A model generated the notes under the pieces. The model ran no database searches. It was not told the DNA's origin and saw only the letters and a list, made by a program, of their open reading frames with translations. From NCBI GenBank assembly GCA_041178325.1, contig JBEGVN010000036.1:47474-111473 (forward strand): 64,000 nucleotides of DNA, read 5' to 3'. The DNA is from UBA6136 sp041178325. Its GTDB lineage: Bacteria > Pseudomonadota > Gammaproteobacteria > Methylococcales > Methylococcaceae. Of this stretch, positions 33,542-42,170 are shown piece after piece; positions within the stretch are counted from its first letter, which is position 1, and each line of letters opens with the position of its first letter. The translations under genes were made by a program, and so were the position numbers.

Positions 33542-34837
33542 CTAGTTATTGCGATCGCCCATTGGGACATAGTCGCGGAGCGTAGGACCGACATAGATTT
33601 GGCGAGGCCTCGCAATCCGCATGCCCGGATCCTCAATCATTTCCTTCCAATGGGCGATCCAGCCTGGGAGTCGCCCCAAGGCGAAGAGGACTGTGAACAT
33701 ATTGGTGGGGAAGCCCATTGCACGGTAGATGATGCCGGAGTAGAAGTCGACGTTCGGATACAGCTTGCGCTCGATGAAGTAAGGATCTGTGAGCGCAGCT
33801 TCCTCGAGACCCTTCGCGATTTCGAGAATCGGGTCATTAATCCCCAGCTCATTCAGAAGCTGATCGCAGTACTTTTTAAGAATGACGGCTCTTGGATCGT
33901 AGCTCTTATAAACGCGGTGTCCAAAGCCCATCAGACGGAAGGGGTCGCTCTTGTCTTTTGCCTTTTCAATGTACTTTTTGTAGTTGCAACCATCCTTGGC
34001 AATGTCCTCGAGCATCTCGATGACCATCTGGTTGGCACCTCCATGGAGGGGGCCCCAGAGAGCACAAACGCCCGCTGAAATGGATGCGAACAAATTAGCT
34101 TGAGAAGAGCCCACCATGCGCACTGTCGATGTTGAACAGTTTTGTTCATGATCAGCGTGAAGGATGAAAAGCACATCCAGCGCCTTTCGAATGGTCTCAC
34201 TCGGCTCGAAGTCTCGCATCGGGGTCGTGAACATCATGTGAAGGAAGTTCGAGACGTAGTCGAGTTCGGGGCGGGTATACACAAAGGCTTCACCGACGGA
34301 ACGCTTGTAGGCAAAAGCGGCGAGAACACGAACCTTGGAAAGCAGACGAGTGATGGTCTGGCTGGTTTCCTTGGCGGTAGCATTCGGCTTCAGTAACTCC
34401 GGATGATAGACCGACATCGAGCAGACCATGGACGAGAGAATTGCCATGGGGTGAGCATGACCTGGATAGGTCATGAAGAAGCTCTTCATGTCCTCATGAA
34501 TCAGGGAATGCAAAAGGACCTTATCCTTGAAATGCGTTAGTTGCTCTGCGGTGGGCAATTCGCCATGGATCAGGAGATAGCTGACTTCCATGAAAGTCGA
34601 TTTTTCGCAGAGCTCCGCAATGTCGTATCCGCGGTAGCGCAAAATGCCGCGATCGCCATCAATGAAGGTAATGGCAGAGCGGCAGGCACCGGTATTGGCG
34701 TACCCAGTATCGAGGGTGAGATAGCCCGTGGTGGACTGGAGCTTTGTGACATCGATTCCTTTTTCGCCCTCCGTCCCGATGATGATCGGCAAGTCATACG
34801 AATTGCCCGCGATGGAGAGCTTGGCTGAATCGGTCAT
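33542..34837 (-). CDS. gltA: Citrate synthase
   Basis: Type II hexameric-type citrate synthase, 431 residues, which condenses acetyl-CoA with oxaloacetate at the entry of the TCA cycle. Signature segments are present: the N-terminal domain with GYANTGACRSAITFIDGDRGILRYRGY, the catalytic LHGGANQ around the first His, then GFGHRVYKSYDPRA with the second His and Asp, and a C-terminal RPRQIYVG carrying an Arg that contacts substrate. No pairing with another TCA gene is seen in the window. The 3' end runs into a strong inverted repeat. Confidence 0.96.
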   Translation of the reverse strand: MTDSAKLSIAGNSYDLPIIIGTEGEKGIDVTKLQSTTGYLTLDTGYANTGACRSAITFIDGDRGILRYRGYDIAELCEKSTFMEVSYLLIHGELPTAEQLTHFKDKVLLHSLIHEDMKSFFMTYPGHAHPMAILSSMVCSMSVYHPELLKPNATAKETSQTITRLLSKVRVLAAFAYKRSVGEAFVYTRPELDYVSNFLHMMFTTPMRDFEPSETIRKALDVLFILHADHEQNCSTSTVRMVGSSQANLFASISAGVCALWGPLHGGANQMVIEMLEDIAKDGCNYKKYIEKAKDKSDPFRLMGFGHRVYKSYDPRAVILKKYCDQLLNELGINDPILEIAKGLEEAALTDPYFIERKLYPNVDFYSGIIYRAMGFPTNMFTVLFALGRLPGWIAHWKEMIEDPGMRIARPRQIYVGPTLRDYVPMGDRNN

Positions 34838-34930
34838 GGCAGATACCCCGGTGAAACGTTATAAGCTTGTTCCAGAGTGTATCGGCTCCAAGCGGGGCTG
34901 GCCAACCCTGTCTTCTGCTCAATCAGTGCA

Positions 34931-35824
34931 ATGAATTGTTTAATAGATGAACTACAGCCGAAATTTTCGGCGCTTTCCCACCGTTTTGCTCTCGGGATTG
35001 AATACGACGGATCAAAGTTTGCCGGATGGCAGATCCAGGCGGGACGAAAAACGATTCAAGAGGGGCTTGAAGCAGCGCTTTCACAGGTCGCCAATCAAAC
35101 TGTTCGTGTGATCTGTGCCGGACGAACCGATGCAGGCGTCCATGGATTGGCTCAGGTGGTTCACTTTGATACAACCGCCCAAAGATCGGCCTATTCATGG
35201 CAAATGGGTGGTAACTCGGCATTACCACCTGAAATCAGAATAACCTTCGCGATGCCGGTGTCTTCAGAGTTCCATGCCCGTACATCAGCGATTGCACGAC
35301 ACTATCGTTACACCATTTTGAATCGATCGGCGGCGTCGGCACTGGATTTCGGCCGCGTGACCTGGACCCCGCATCACCTCGATGAGATGCGGATGCTGGA
35401 TGGTGCGCAATACCTCATTGGTGACCACGATTTCAGTGCCTTCCGGGCGCAATCCTGCCAATCGAAAAGTCCAAGACGCATCATGCATTTCATTCATGTC
35501 CAGAGGGAGGGCGATTTTGTCCACATTGATGTGTGTGCCAATGCCTTTGTTCATCATATGGTGCGTAATATCGCAGGTGCCCTGATGGCTGTCGGGGCAG
35601 GTAAGCATGCACCCGACTGGATTCGGGACGTTTTGGCGGGTCGCGATCGCTCAAAGTCCGGTGTGACGGCCCCTCCGGACGGGTTATACTTTGCAGGTGT
35701 TCTGTATCCAGAACGATTTGGTCTGCCCGTTCATCCGATATTCAATCATCTCCCCCCCGGTACAACCCGATTTGTACCCCCCGAATCCGTTGAGGCCGTA
35801 TCCCTTGCCGAGAACACGCGTTAA
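34931..35824 (+). CDS. truA: tRNA pseudouridine(38-40) synthase
   Basis: Modifies U38-U40 in the anticodon arm of tRNAs. The catalytic Asp is in CAGRTDAGVHGLAQVVHF, and FALGIEYDGSKFAGWQ is the N-terminal signature; the NAFVHHMVRNIAGAL segment near the C-terminus is also conserved. ATG 34931 gives 297 residues, close to the usual 270-290; a GTG at 34877 is an alternative. It is divergent from gltA and overlaps the start of trpF, the usual first neighbour in this cluster. Confidence 0.94.
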   Translation: MNCLIDELQPKFSALSHRFALGIEYDGSKFAGWQIQAGRKTIQEGLEAALSQVANQTVRVICAGRTDAGVHGLAQVVHFDTTAQRSAYSWQMGGNSALPPEIRITFAMPVSSEFHARTSAIARHYRYTILNRSAASALDFGRVTWTPHHLDEMRMLDGAQYLIGDHDFSAFRAQSCQSKSPRRIMHFIHVQREGDFVHIDVCANAFVHHMVRNIAGALMAVGAGKHAPDWIRDVLAGRDRSKSGVTAPPDGLYFAGVLYPERFGLPVHPIFNHLPPGTTRFVPPESVEAVSLAENTR

Positions 35825-36464
35825 AATCTGCGGCCTTACGCGGGCTGAAGATGCCAGAGAGGCGGTGAGATCCGGCGTGGACGCCATCGGCCTGGTCTTT
35901 TTCCCCGGAAGCCCCCGTCATGTCACGATGGATGTGGCCCGGCGTGTGGTCGCCGAGGTTCCGGCGTTTGTAACTGTCGTCGCTCTTTTTGTAGACGAGA
36001 GGGCGGATCGGGTTCAGGAGATCCTGAAAGCGGTCAGGGTAGATCTTCTGCAGTTTCATGGGGATGAGGATCCTGAATACTGTGGACAGTTTGGAAAGCC
36101 CTGGATCAAGGCGATCAGAATGCGTCCAGGTCTTGATCTGAATGAGATCGCACTACGCTATACCATGGCCGAAGGGATTCTTTTGGATGCTTGGGATCCG
36201 GAAGCACAAGGCGGAACGGGATTGACTTTTGATTGGGGAAAAATTCCCCGTGAAATGGCAGAAAGGATCATTCTGGCTGGTGGATTGAGCCCCGCCAACG
36301 TGGCGCAGGCGCTCGCCGAAGTCGGTCCCTATGCGGTGGATGTGTCGAGTGGCGTTGAAGTCGCCAAGGGAATCAAGGATGCCAACCAAATGGCGGCATT
36401 CCTCAACGAGGTACAAGAATTTGACTATCGAAGCAAGCGGAGCCCCGGCTTACGACTACCCTGA
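35805..36464 (+). CDS. trpF: Phosphoribosylanthranilate isomerase
   Basis: Third step of tryptophan synthesis from anthranilate. The 219-residue length is usual. The start is TTG 35805 giving MPRTRVKICGLTR, the family N-terminus, with TGAGGC about ten bases upstream; a much longer ATG frame would add a non-homologous extension. It overlaps the end of truA by 20 bp. Catalytic Cys is in KICGLTR, and the later LLDAWDPEAQGGTGLTFDW with Asp and GGTG and the LAGGLSPANVAQAL segment are conserved. It continues into trpB with a 44-bp overlap. Confidence 0.93.
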   Translation: MPRTRVKICGLTRAEDAREAVRSGVDAIGLVFFPGSPRHVTMDVARRVVAEVPAFVTVVALFVDERADRVQEILKAVRVDLLQFHGDEDPEYCGQFGKPWIKAIRMRPGLDLNEIALRYTMAEGILLDAWDPEAQGGTGLTFDWGKIPREMAERIILAGGLSPANVAQALAEVGPYAVDVSSGVEVAKGIKDANQMAAFLNEVQEFDYRSKRSPGLRLP

Positions 36465-37641
36465 TGATCGCGGCCACTTTGGGCCTTATGGTGGGGTGTT
36501 CGTTGCAGAAACCCTCATGGAGCCTATTGATGAGCTTCGTGTAGCCTATGAGCGATATATGCAGGATCCGGAGTTCCTCGCCGAACTCGACCGTGATCTT
36601 CAGCACTATGTCGGTCGCCCATCGCCGATTTACCATGCCGAGCGCCTGAGTCGTCATTTGGGCGGTGGACAAATTTTCCTGAAGCGCGAAGATCTAAACC
36701 ATACCGGAGCGCACAAGGTCAATAACACCATCGGGCAGGCCCTCCTTGCCAAACGCATGGGCAAAAAGCGGATTATCGCTGAGACCGGTGCCGGCCAGCA
36801 CGGTGTTGCAACCGCAACGGTTGCAGCACGCCTCGGTCTTGAGTGTATTGTTTACATGGGCGAGGTCGATGTGGCTCGCCAGGCGCCCAACGTTCTCCGC
36901 ATGCGGCTTCTGGGTGCGACGGTGGTCCCTGTTTCCTCGGGCTCAAAGACCCTCAAGGATGCCCTGAACGAGGCGATGCGCGATTGGGTCACCAACGTTG
37001 ATAGCACGTTCTACATTATCGGAACGGTTGCGGGCCCCCATCCGTATCCTGCGATGGTTCGAGATTTTCAATCCGTCATCGGGCGTGAGTCCAAGGAGCA
37101 GATGATTGCCCAGACCGGGCGGCTTCCGGATGCGCTCGTCGCCTGCGTCGGCGGGGGCTCTAACGCCATTGGTCTTTTTTATCCCTATATTGGCGATACA
37201 CAGGTCAGCATGTACGGTGTTGAAGCCGCAGGCGACGGCATCGAGACCGGACGTCACTCTGCCCCTCTGACCGCAGGTCGCCCGGGTGTCCTTCATGGCA
37301 ATCGGACTTACCTGATGGAAGATGATGATGGCGAAATCATCGAGACGCATTCGATTTCTGCAGGTCTTGATTATCCGGGCGTAGGCCCTGAACATGCCTG
37401 GCTCAAGGATATCGGGCGGGCCAATTATGTGGCGATTACTGATACCGAGGCGATGGAAGGTTTCCATACTCTCACGCGCATGGAAGGGATTATTCCGGCA
37501 CTGGAATCGAGTCATGCGGTGGCTTACGCCATGAAATTGGCCCCCACACTCGGCAAGGACCAGCAGATTCTCATCAACCTGTCCGGTCGCGGTGACAAGG
37601 ACATCAACACCATCGCTGCACGGGAAGGAATCGTGATATGA
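36421..37641 (+). CDS. trpB: Tryptophan synthase beta chain
   Basis: PLP enzyme joining indole and serine to make tryptophan. The 406-residue length fits the usual 395-405. The start is TTG 36421 with GAGG nine bases upstream; the sequence then reaches DYPDDRGHFGPYGGVFVAETL, the family N-terminus. The PLP lysine is in KREDLNHTGAHKVNN, and GGGSNAIG binds the PLP phosphate. It overlaps trpF at its 5' end and trpA by four bases (ATGA) at its 3' end, so trpF-trpB-trpA should be translationally coupled. TrpA and TrpB form the alpha2-beta2 complex. Confidence 0.96.
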   Translation: MTIEASGAPAYDYPDDRGHFGPYGGVFVAETLMEPIDELRVAYERYMQDPEFLAELDRDLQHYVGRPSPIYHAERLSRHLGGGQIFLKREDLNHTGAHKVNNTIGQALLAKRMGKKRIIAETGAGQHGVATATVAARLGLECIVYMGEVDVARQAPNVLRMRLLGATVVPVSSGSKTLKDALNEAMRDWVTNVDSTFYIIGTVAGPHPYPAMVRDFQSVIGRESKEQMIAQTGRLPDALVACVGGGSNAIGLFYPYIGDTQVSMYGVEAAGDGIETGRHSAPLTAGRPGVLHGNRTYLMEDDDGEIIETHSISAGLDYPGVGPEHAWLKDIGRANYVAITDTEAMEGFHTLTRMEGIIPALESSHAVAYAMKLAPTLGKDQQILINLSGRGDKDINTIAAREGIVI

Positions 37642-38459
37642 GTCGTCTGACATCCAAGATGGCGGCCCTCAAGGCGGCCAACCGTACGGCTCTGGTCCCC
37701 TTCATTACGGCCGGTGATCCCAACCCCGATTTCACGCTCCCTGCGCTCAAGGCGCTGGTCCGAGCGGGAGCTGACATTATCGAAGTGGGCGTGCCTTTTT
37801 CAGATCCCATGGCGGACGGTCCGGTCATTCAGCGAGCCAGTGAAAGGGCTTTAGCCCACAAGATGAGCCTGCGTCGCACGCTAGAGGTCGTCAAGGCCTT
37901 CAGGGCGGAAGATCAGGATACGCCGATTGTGCTGATGGGGTACCTTAACCCGATCGAGGCCCTCGGCTATGAGCGCTTCCGGGATCTCGCGGTTGAGGCA
38001 GGGGTTGATGGCGTTTTGACCGTCGACATGCCTCCGGAAGAATCCGAGGACTTTCTTAAGCTTCTCGATGCCGGCGGTATTGATCCGATCTTCCTTTTGG
38101 CCCCGAACAGCACGCCTGCGCGCATTCAGAAAATGGGTCAGCTGGGCCGGGGCTATATTTACTATGTTGCGCTCAAGGGCGTCACCGGTGCAGGTCACCT
38201 TGATCTCGGTGATGTCGAGCGAAAACTTGCAGAGATTCGGAGTCTGACTTCGTTACCCTTGGCCGTCGGTTTTGGGGTAAAGAATGCCGAGACGGCGGCC
38301 AGCATCGGCCGACTCGCTGAAGGGGTCGTCATCGGAAGTGCTCTGGTGAGCCAGATTGAAGCCGCCAAGGATGACACGGCCAAGGCGCTTTCTGAAATCG
38401 AAGCCCTGATATCATCGATTAGGACCGCACTGGATGCGGTCTCAACCCCATCCGCCTGA
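37638..38459 (+). CDS. trpA: Tryptophan synthase alpha chain
   Basis: Splits indole-3-glycerol phosphate and passes indole through a tunnel to TrpB. The 273-residue barrel has the expected motifs: FITAGDPNPDFTL, then EVGVPFSDPMADGPVIQ with the catalytic Glu/Asp region, GVDGVLTVDMPPEES and VGFGVKNAETA near the C-terminus. Its ATG overlaps the TGA of trpB. A 16-bp gap leads to accD. The trpFBA then accD-folC order is the common beta- and gammaproteobacterial arrangement. Confidence 0.95.
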   Translation: MSRLTSKMAALKAANRTALVPFITAGDPNPDFTLPALKALVRAGADIIEVGVPFSDPMADGPVIQRASERALAHKMSLRRTLEVVKAFRAEDQDTPIVLMGYLNPIEALGYERFRDLAVEAGVDGVLTVDMPPEESEDFLKLLDAGGIDPIFLLAPNSTPARIQKMGQLGRGYIYYVALKGVTGAGHLDLGDVERKLAEIRSLTSLPLAVGFGVKNAETAASIGRLAEGVVIGSALVSQIEAAKDDTAKALSEIEALISSIRTALDAVSTPSA

Positions 38460-38475
38460 ATTCTAGAGGTCGAAC

Positions 38476-39390
38476 GTGAGCTGGTTTCACAAACTGGTCC
38501 CTACCAAAATCCGAACCGAAGCATCGACCAAGGGCACAATTCCCGAGGGGCTCTGGACGAAATGCCCAAGCTGTAATGCCATTCACTACCGGGCGGAAGT
38601 CGACCGGAATCTCTCGGTCTGCATCAAATGCAGACACCACATGCGCCTGAGTGCGCGAAAAAGACTGCATGCCTTCCTCGACCCTGGAAACCGCGTGGAA
38701 CTTGGTGAACAGCTGGTTTCCGTCGATGTCCTCAAGTTCAAGGACAGCAAGAAGTATAAGGATCGGCTGGTTCAGGCCCAAAAAAGCTCCGGCGAGAAAG
38801 ATGCACTCATTGTGGTTGCGGGACGGCTTGAAGGACGCCCGTTGGTAGCTGCGGCGTTCAACTTCGATTTCATGGGAGGATCCATGGGCTCTGTAGTGGG
38901 TGAGCGGTTTATCCGTGGTGTCAACCACTGTATCGCCCAACGGGTTCCGATGATCTGTTTCGCGGCCAGTGGCGGCGCCCGCATGCAGGAATCGTTGCTC
39001 TCCCTTTTCCAGATGGCAAAAACCAGTGCCGCACTGGCACAAATGGCCAAGGCCGGCATTCCGTTTATTTCGGTAATGACGGATCCGACCATGGGAGGCG
39101 TCTCTGCCAGTCTTGCGATGCTCGGCGATATCAACATCGGTGAGCCAGGCGCTCTCATTGGCTTCGCCGGACCTCGCGTGATCGAGCAAACCGTTCGGGA
39201 AAAGCTTCCGGAGGGTTTTCAAAGAAGCGAATTCCTGCTTGAGCACGGAGCGCTTGATATGATCGTTGATCGTCGTGAGTTACGGCAAACGGTTTCTGAG
39301 ATTCTCGATATTCTCTTCCCTGAAGGGGCGGTAGGGGCCCACGAGCCGCTCATGCTCGGCGTTTCAGAAGACCAAAGCGCCGAATCGTAA
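38476..39390 (+). CDS. accD: Acetyl-CoA carboxylase carboxyltransferase beta subunit
   Basis: Carboxyltransferase half of acetyl-CoA carboxylase, working with AccA to form malonyl-CoA for fatty acids. The 304-residue length is normal. The N-terminal zinc ribbon has CPSC and CIKC (residues about 30-55), and the crotonase-like core contains GGSMGSVVGE and ASGGARMQES oxyanion loops. The start is GTG 38476, with AGAGG about six bases upstream. It lies between trpA and folC on the same strand with short gaps, so it is probably part of the run. Confidence 0.95.
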   Translation: MSWFHKLVPTKIRTEASTKGTIPEGLWTKCPSCNAIHYRAEVDRNLSVCIKCRHHMRLSARKRLHAFLDPGNRVELGEQLVSVDVLKFKDSKKYKDRLVQAQKSSGEKDALIVVAGRLEGRPLVAAAFNFDFMGGSMGSVVGERFIRGVNHCIAQRVPMICFAASGGARMQESLLSLFQMAKTSAALAQMAKAGIPFISVMTDPTMGGVSASLAMLGDINIGEPGALIGFAGPRVIEQTVREKLPEGFQRSEFLLEHGALDMIVDRRELRQTVSEILDILFPEGAVGAHEPLMLGVSEDQSAES

Positions 39391-39395
39391 TTTCC

Positions 39396-40658
39396 ATGGG
39401 GTTTGCGACGCTGGCCGAGTGGCTGGCCTTCCAGGAAACCCTCCACCCCCAGACCATAGATCTTGGGTTGGGTCGGATTCGCGAAGTCCTCACCCGGTTG
39501 GATCTGCCTCCGGTGAGGGCCTTTACGATCAGTGTGGCCGGAACCAACGGAAAAGGCTCCTGTGTTGCCATGCTAGACAGCATTCTGCGGACTGCAGGGT
39601 ATCGTGTCGGCACCTACACCTCACCCCATATCCTGCGCTACAACGAGCGCATCGGCATCGATGGCGTGCCTGCCTCTGATGAACGATTGCTTGATGCCTT
39701 TGAGCGGATTGAGGTGGCCCGAGGCGATATCTCGCTGAGTTTTTTTGAGTTTGGGACGCTGGCCGCGTTAATCCTTTTTTCCGAGGAGAATCTGGATTTT
39801 CATCTGCTTGAGGTTGGGCTGGGAGGCCGTCTTGATGCCGTCAATGTGGTTGATGCGGATATTGCCCTGATTGCCAGCATTGATATTGATCATCAGGAAT
39901 GGTTGGGCGATAACCGGGAATCCATTGGTTTCGAAAAGGCGGGCATTATTCGGCATGGAAAACCCGTTGTTTTGGGAGATCCTGAGGCACCGAAAAGTAT
40001 TGTTTCGGTGGCACTGGAAAAGGGTGCCCCCTGCTATCGTTCCGGCAAAGAATTTGCATTCCGTATTGAGGGTCAGAGCTGGTTCTGGACGGCGGAGGAT
40101 CTCACCATCGGTCCCCTCCCATATCCTGCGATTCCGGGCGACCATCAATTCCTGAATGGATCTGCCGTTCTCCAATGCGTCGCGCTATTGCCTTCGGCTT
40201 ATCGCATCAGTCATGAGGCGATTTCGGAAGGTCTGAAAAAGGTCCGTTTACCCGGACGCTTCCAGTTCTTTCAGGGGATGCCTCCCGTTTTGCTGGATGT
40301 GGCTCATAATCCACAGTCGGTAGGCATCCTGGCCCGGCATCTGGCCAAAAACTATCCGGGCAAGAAAATCCACGCGGTTTTCTCCGTCATGCGGGACAAA
40401 GACATTTCAGCCATTGTGCGACTGATTCAGGATCAAGTGCATGCCTGGTATCTCGCTCCGCTAAGCATGACCCGGGCGGCATCCCCTGTAGAATTGGCGG
40501 AAATCCTCCATAATGCGGGGGTGGGCCGTGTAGAGTTCGGATTCGCTGATGTCGGGGAGGCGTTTTCGGCTGCACAGGGAGCCTCGGGCCCAGAGGACAT
40601 GGTGCTCGTATTTGGTTCTTTCTTTCTGGTTTCTGATTATCTGGCCATGGTGGCCTGA
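39396..40658 (+). CDS. folC: Folylpolyglutamate synthase / dihydrofolate synthase
   Basis: Mur-ligase family enzyme that adds glutamate to dihydropteroate and to folates. The 420-residue protein has the P-loop GTNGKGSCVAM, the RIGIDGVPASDE folate loop, then GLGGRLDAVN and IDHQEWLG motifs, and the C-terminal ligase domain with DVAHNPQS. Five bases separate it from accD. The product supports one-carbon metabolism, in which purF pathway steps and fhs in this window also act. Confidence 0.95.
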   Translation: MGFATLAEWLAFQETLHPQTIDLGLGRIREVLTRLDLPPVRAFTISVAGTNGKGSCVAMLDSILRTAGYRVGTYTSPHILRYNERIGIDGVPASDERLLDAFERIEVARGDISLSFFEFGTLAALILFSEENLDFHLLEVGLGGRLDAVNVVDADIALIASIDIDHQEWLGDNRESIGFEKAGIIRHGKPVVLGDPEAPKSIVSVALEKGAPCYRSGKEFAFRIEGQSWFWTAEDLTIGPLPYPAIPGDHQFLNGSAVLQCVALLPSAYRISHEAISEGLKKVRLPGRFQFFQGMPPVLLDVAHNPQSVGILARHLAKNYPGKKIHAVFSVMRDKDISAIVRLIQDQVHAWYLAPLSMTRAASPVELAEILHNAGVGRVEFGFADVGEAFSAAQGASGPEDMVLVFGSFFLVSDYLAMVA

Positions 40659-40672
40659 GACGGGGGGTCTTG

Positions 40673-41593
40673 ATGGATGAGCAAGTGAAGCGACGGTTGA
40701 TGGGGGCAGGGATTCTTTCGATCCTGGCAATAATCATCGTGCCTTATTTCTTTGAGGACAAGGCACCGAAAACAGCCACGGAGTTGCCGCTTCCCATGGA
40801 CTCCCAGGCGCTGGCTTTACCCAAAGAGGAAAAGCAGGCCACTGACAAGCCCCAAGCTGAGGCGCCGGTATCACCCGCTGCGCCACAAACGCAGACCTCA
40901 AAGAAACGGACCTACACGGTCGTTCCCCTCGATGATCCCAAAGCACAAGCTCCGCAGGCCGCCGCTGTGCCTTCAGAAGACATCGCTCAGGCCCCCGTTG
41001 CGGAAGAATACCCAGAGGAACCCGTAGCTGAAAATCGGGGGCCGGTCATTCTTGATCCCAAAGCCCCTCAGACGAAACCTGCGCTGACGCCAAAGCTCCA
41101 GCATCCTTTAGCAGACGTTCCGCCTGCAAGGGTCGCTACGGACGCCGTCGAGCGCTCCAAAATCTCGCCCAAAAAGCCTGAAGTCGTCAAACCTCCAAAA
41201 CCGGTGGTTCCGCCCGTGGCTCAGGTCGCAGAGGCTCCGGTGAGAAAGCCGCAAGTTCCTGTGGACGTCGCCAAAAAGCCGGTCACTGCGCCAGCGACCT
41301 CTGCAGCGGTGGCAAAAACACCGGCCATTCCCGCAAGCCCCGCCAAGCCTGCATCGCCTTCGAGCTATCTGGTTCAGGCAGGAACGTTCAGCGATGAAAA
41401 CAATGCCAAGGTCTTGGTGGAAAAACTCAAGAAACGCAGCCTTCCGGTTCGCATGCAAGTAGTCGAGGGTCTCAATGGCAAGGTCTATCGAGTGACCGTG
41501 GGTCCCAATCTGGATCATGCGCGCGCTGAACAGATCCAAAAGCAGCTTTCTGAGCAAGATGGCGTTCGCGGCCTGATTCTTCAGGGGCGTTGA
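40673..41593 (+). CDS. SPOR-domain cell-division protein, DedD-like
   Basis: A 306-residue inner-membrane protein. A short cytoplasmic N-terminus (MDEQVKRRLMGAG), one membrane anchor (ILSILAIIIVPYFF), a long Pro/Ala/Lys-rich periplasmic stalk (about 35-230) and a C-terminal SPOR domain (SYLVQAGTFSDENNAKVLVEKL split across about 235-306) are seen. SPOR domains bind denuded septal peptidoglycan. ATG 40673 has GGGGGG a few bases upstream; the preceding TTG is rejected. The position between folC and cvpA is that of dedD in E. coli. Confidence 0.88.
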   Translation: MDEQVKRRLMGAGILSILAIIIVPYFFEDKAPKTATELPLPMDSQALALPKEEKQATDKPQAEAPVSPAAPQTQTSKKRTYTVVPLDDPKAQAPQAAAVPSEDIAQAPVAEEYPEEPVAENRGPVILDPKAPQTKPALTPKLQHPLADVPPARVATDAVERSKISPKKPEVVKPPKPVVPPVAQVAEAPVRKPQVPVDVAKKPVTAPATSAAVAKTPAIPASPAKPASPSSYLVQAGTFSDENNAKVLVEKLKKRSLPVRMQVVEGLNGKVYRVTVGPNLDHARAEQIQKQLSEQDGVRGLILQGR

Positions 41594-41642
41594 TCGTGTC
41601 TGATTGCTCAATCTCATCAGGCGCTCAAAGATTTCAGATCGC

Positions 41643-42152
41643 ATGGCGTTGAACTGGCTGGATCTTTTGATGATCGGAGTGATGGGCCTTTCCGGGCTTG
41701 TCGGCCTGATGCGTGGCTTGGTCCGGGAAGTCCTGTCTTTGATGACTTGGGGTGTCGCGATCTGGGCGGGTATCCGCTTCAGCCATGACATGGCTGCCTT
41801 GCTGGAGTCCTTCATTCCATCCCCAACGGCACGCATTGCTGCCGCATTTGGCTTGATCTTCATCCTGACCTTGATCATGGCGGGAATGGTCGGTTTCGTG
41901 CTAGCTAAAATTCTCGAGACGACCGGCCTTTCTGGGGTCGACCGAATGGCGGGCCTTCTGTTCGGCGTCGCGCGGGGTGTGCTGATCCTAACGGTGGGGG
42001 TCTTCTTGGCGCGCTCCACGCCATTCCCAAAGGAGCCCACCTGGCAGGCCGCGCAACTGATTCCCGTTTTTCAATCGCTTGCCATATGGATGGAAGCTCA
42101 GGTCCCCCCCGGCTTTGTGCCGCGGTTGGGGGAAAAATCCCTTTCCCACTGA
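41643..42152 (+). CDS. cvpA: Colicin V production family protein CvpA
   Basis: A 169-residue inner-membrane protein with about four hydrophobic segments, matching CvpA in the N-terminal MALNWLDLLMIGVMGLSGLVGLMRGLVREVL region. Its molecular role is not settled; CvpA is needed for bile and envelope-stress tolerance in enterobacteria. ATG 41643 is chosen because it gives the conserved ALNWLD start; a TTG at 41604 would add an unlike extension. It lies just before purF, the same neighbour as in E. coli. Confidence 0.88.
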   Translation: MALNWLDLLMIGVMGLSGLVGLMRGLVREVLSLMTWGVAIWAGIRFSHDMAALLESFIPSPTARIAAAFGLIFILTLIMAGMVGFVLAKILETTGLSGVDRMAGLLFGVARGVLILTVGVFLARSTPFPKEPTWQAAQLIPVFQSLAIWMEAQVPPGFVPRLGEKSLSH

Positions 42153-42170
42153 TTGCAGTAATACAAATCT

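Noticed and set aside
38419..39246. 275-residue antisense frame over accD
   Set aside because: Antisense shadow of a conserved gene with no domain.
41108..42040. 310-residue antisense frame over the SPOR and cvpA genes
   Set aside because: Low-complexity Arg-rich translation mirroring Pro/Ala repeats; no domain.
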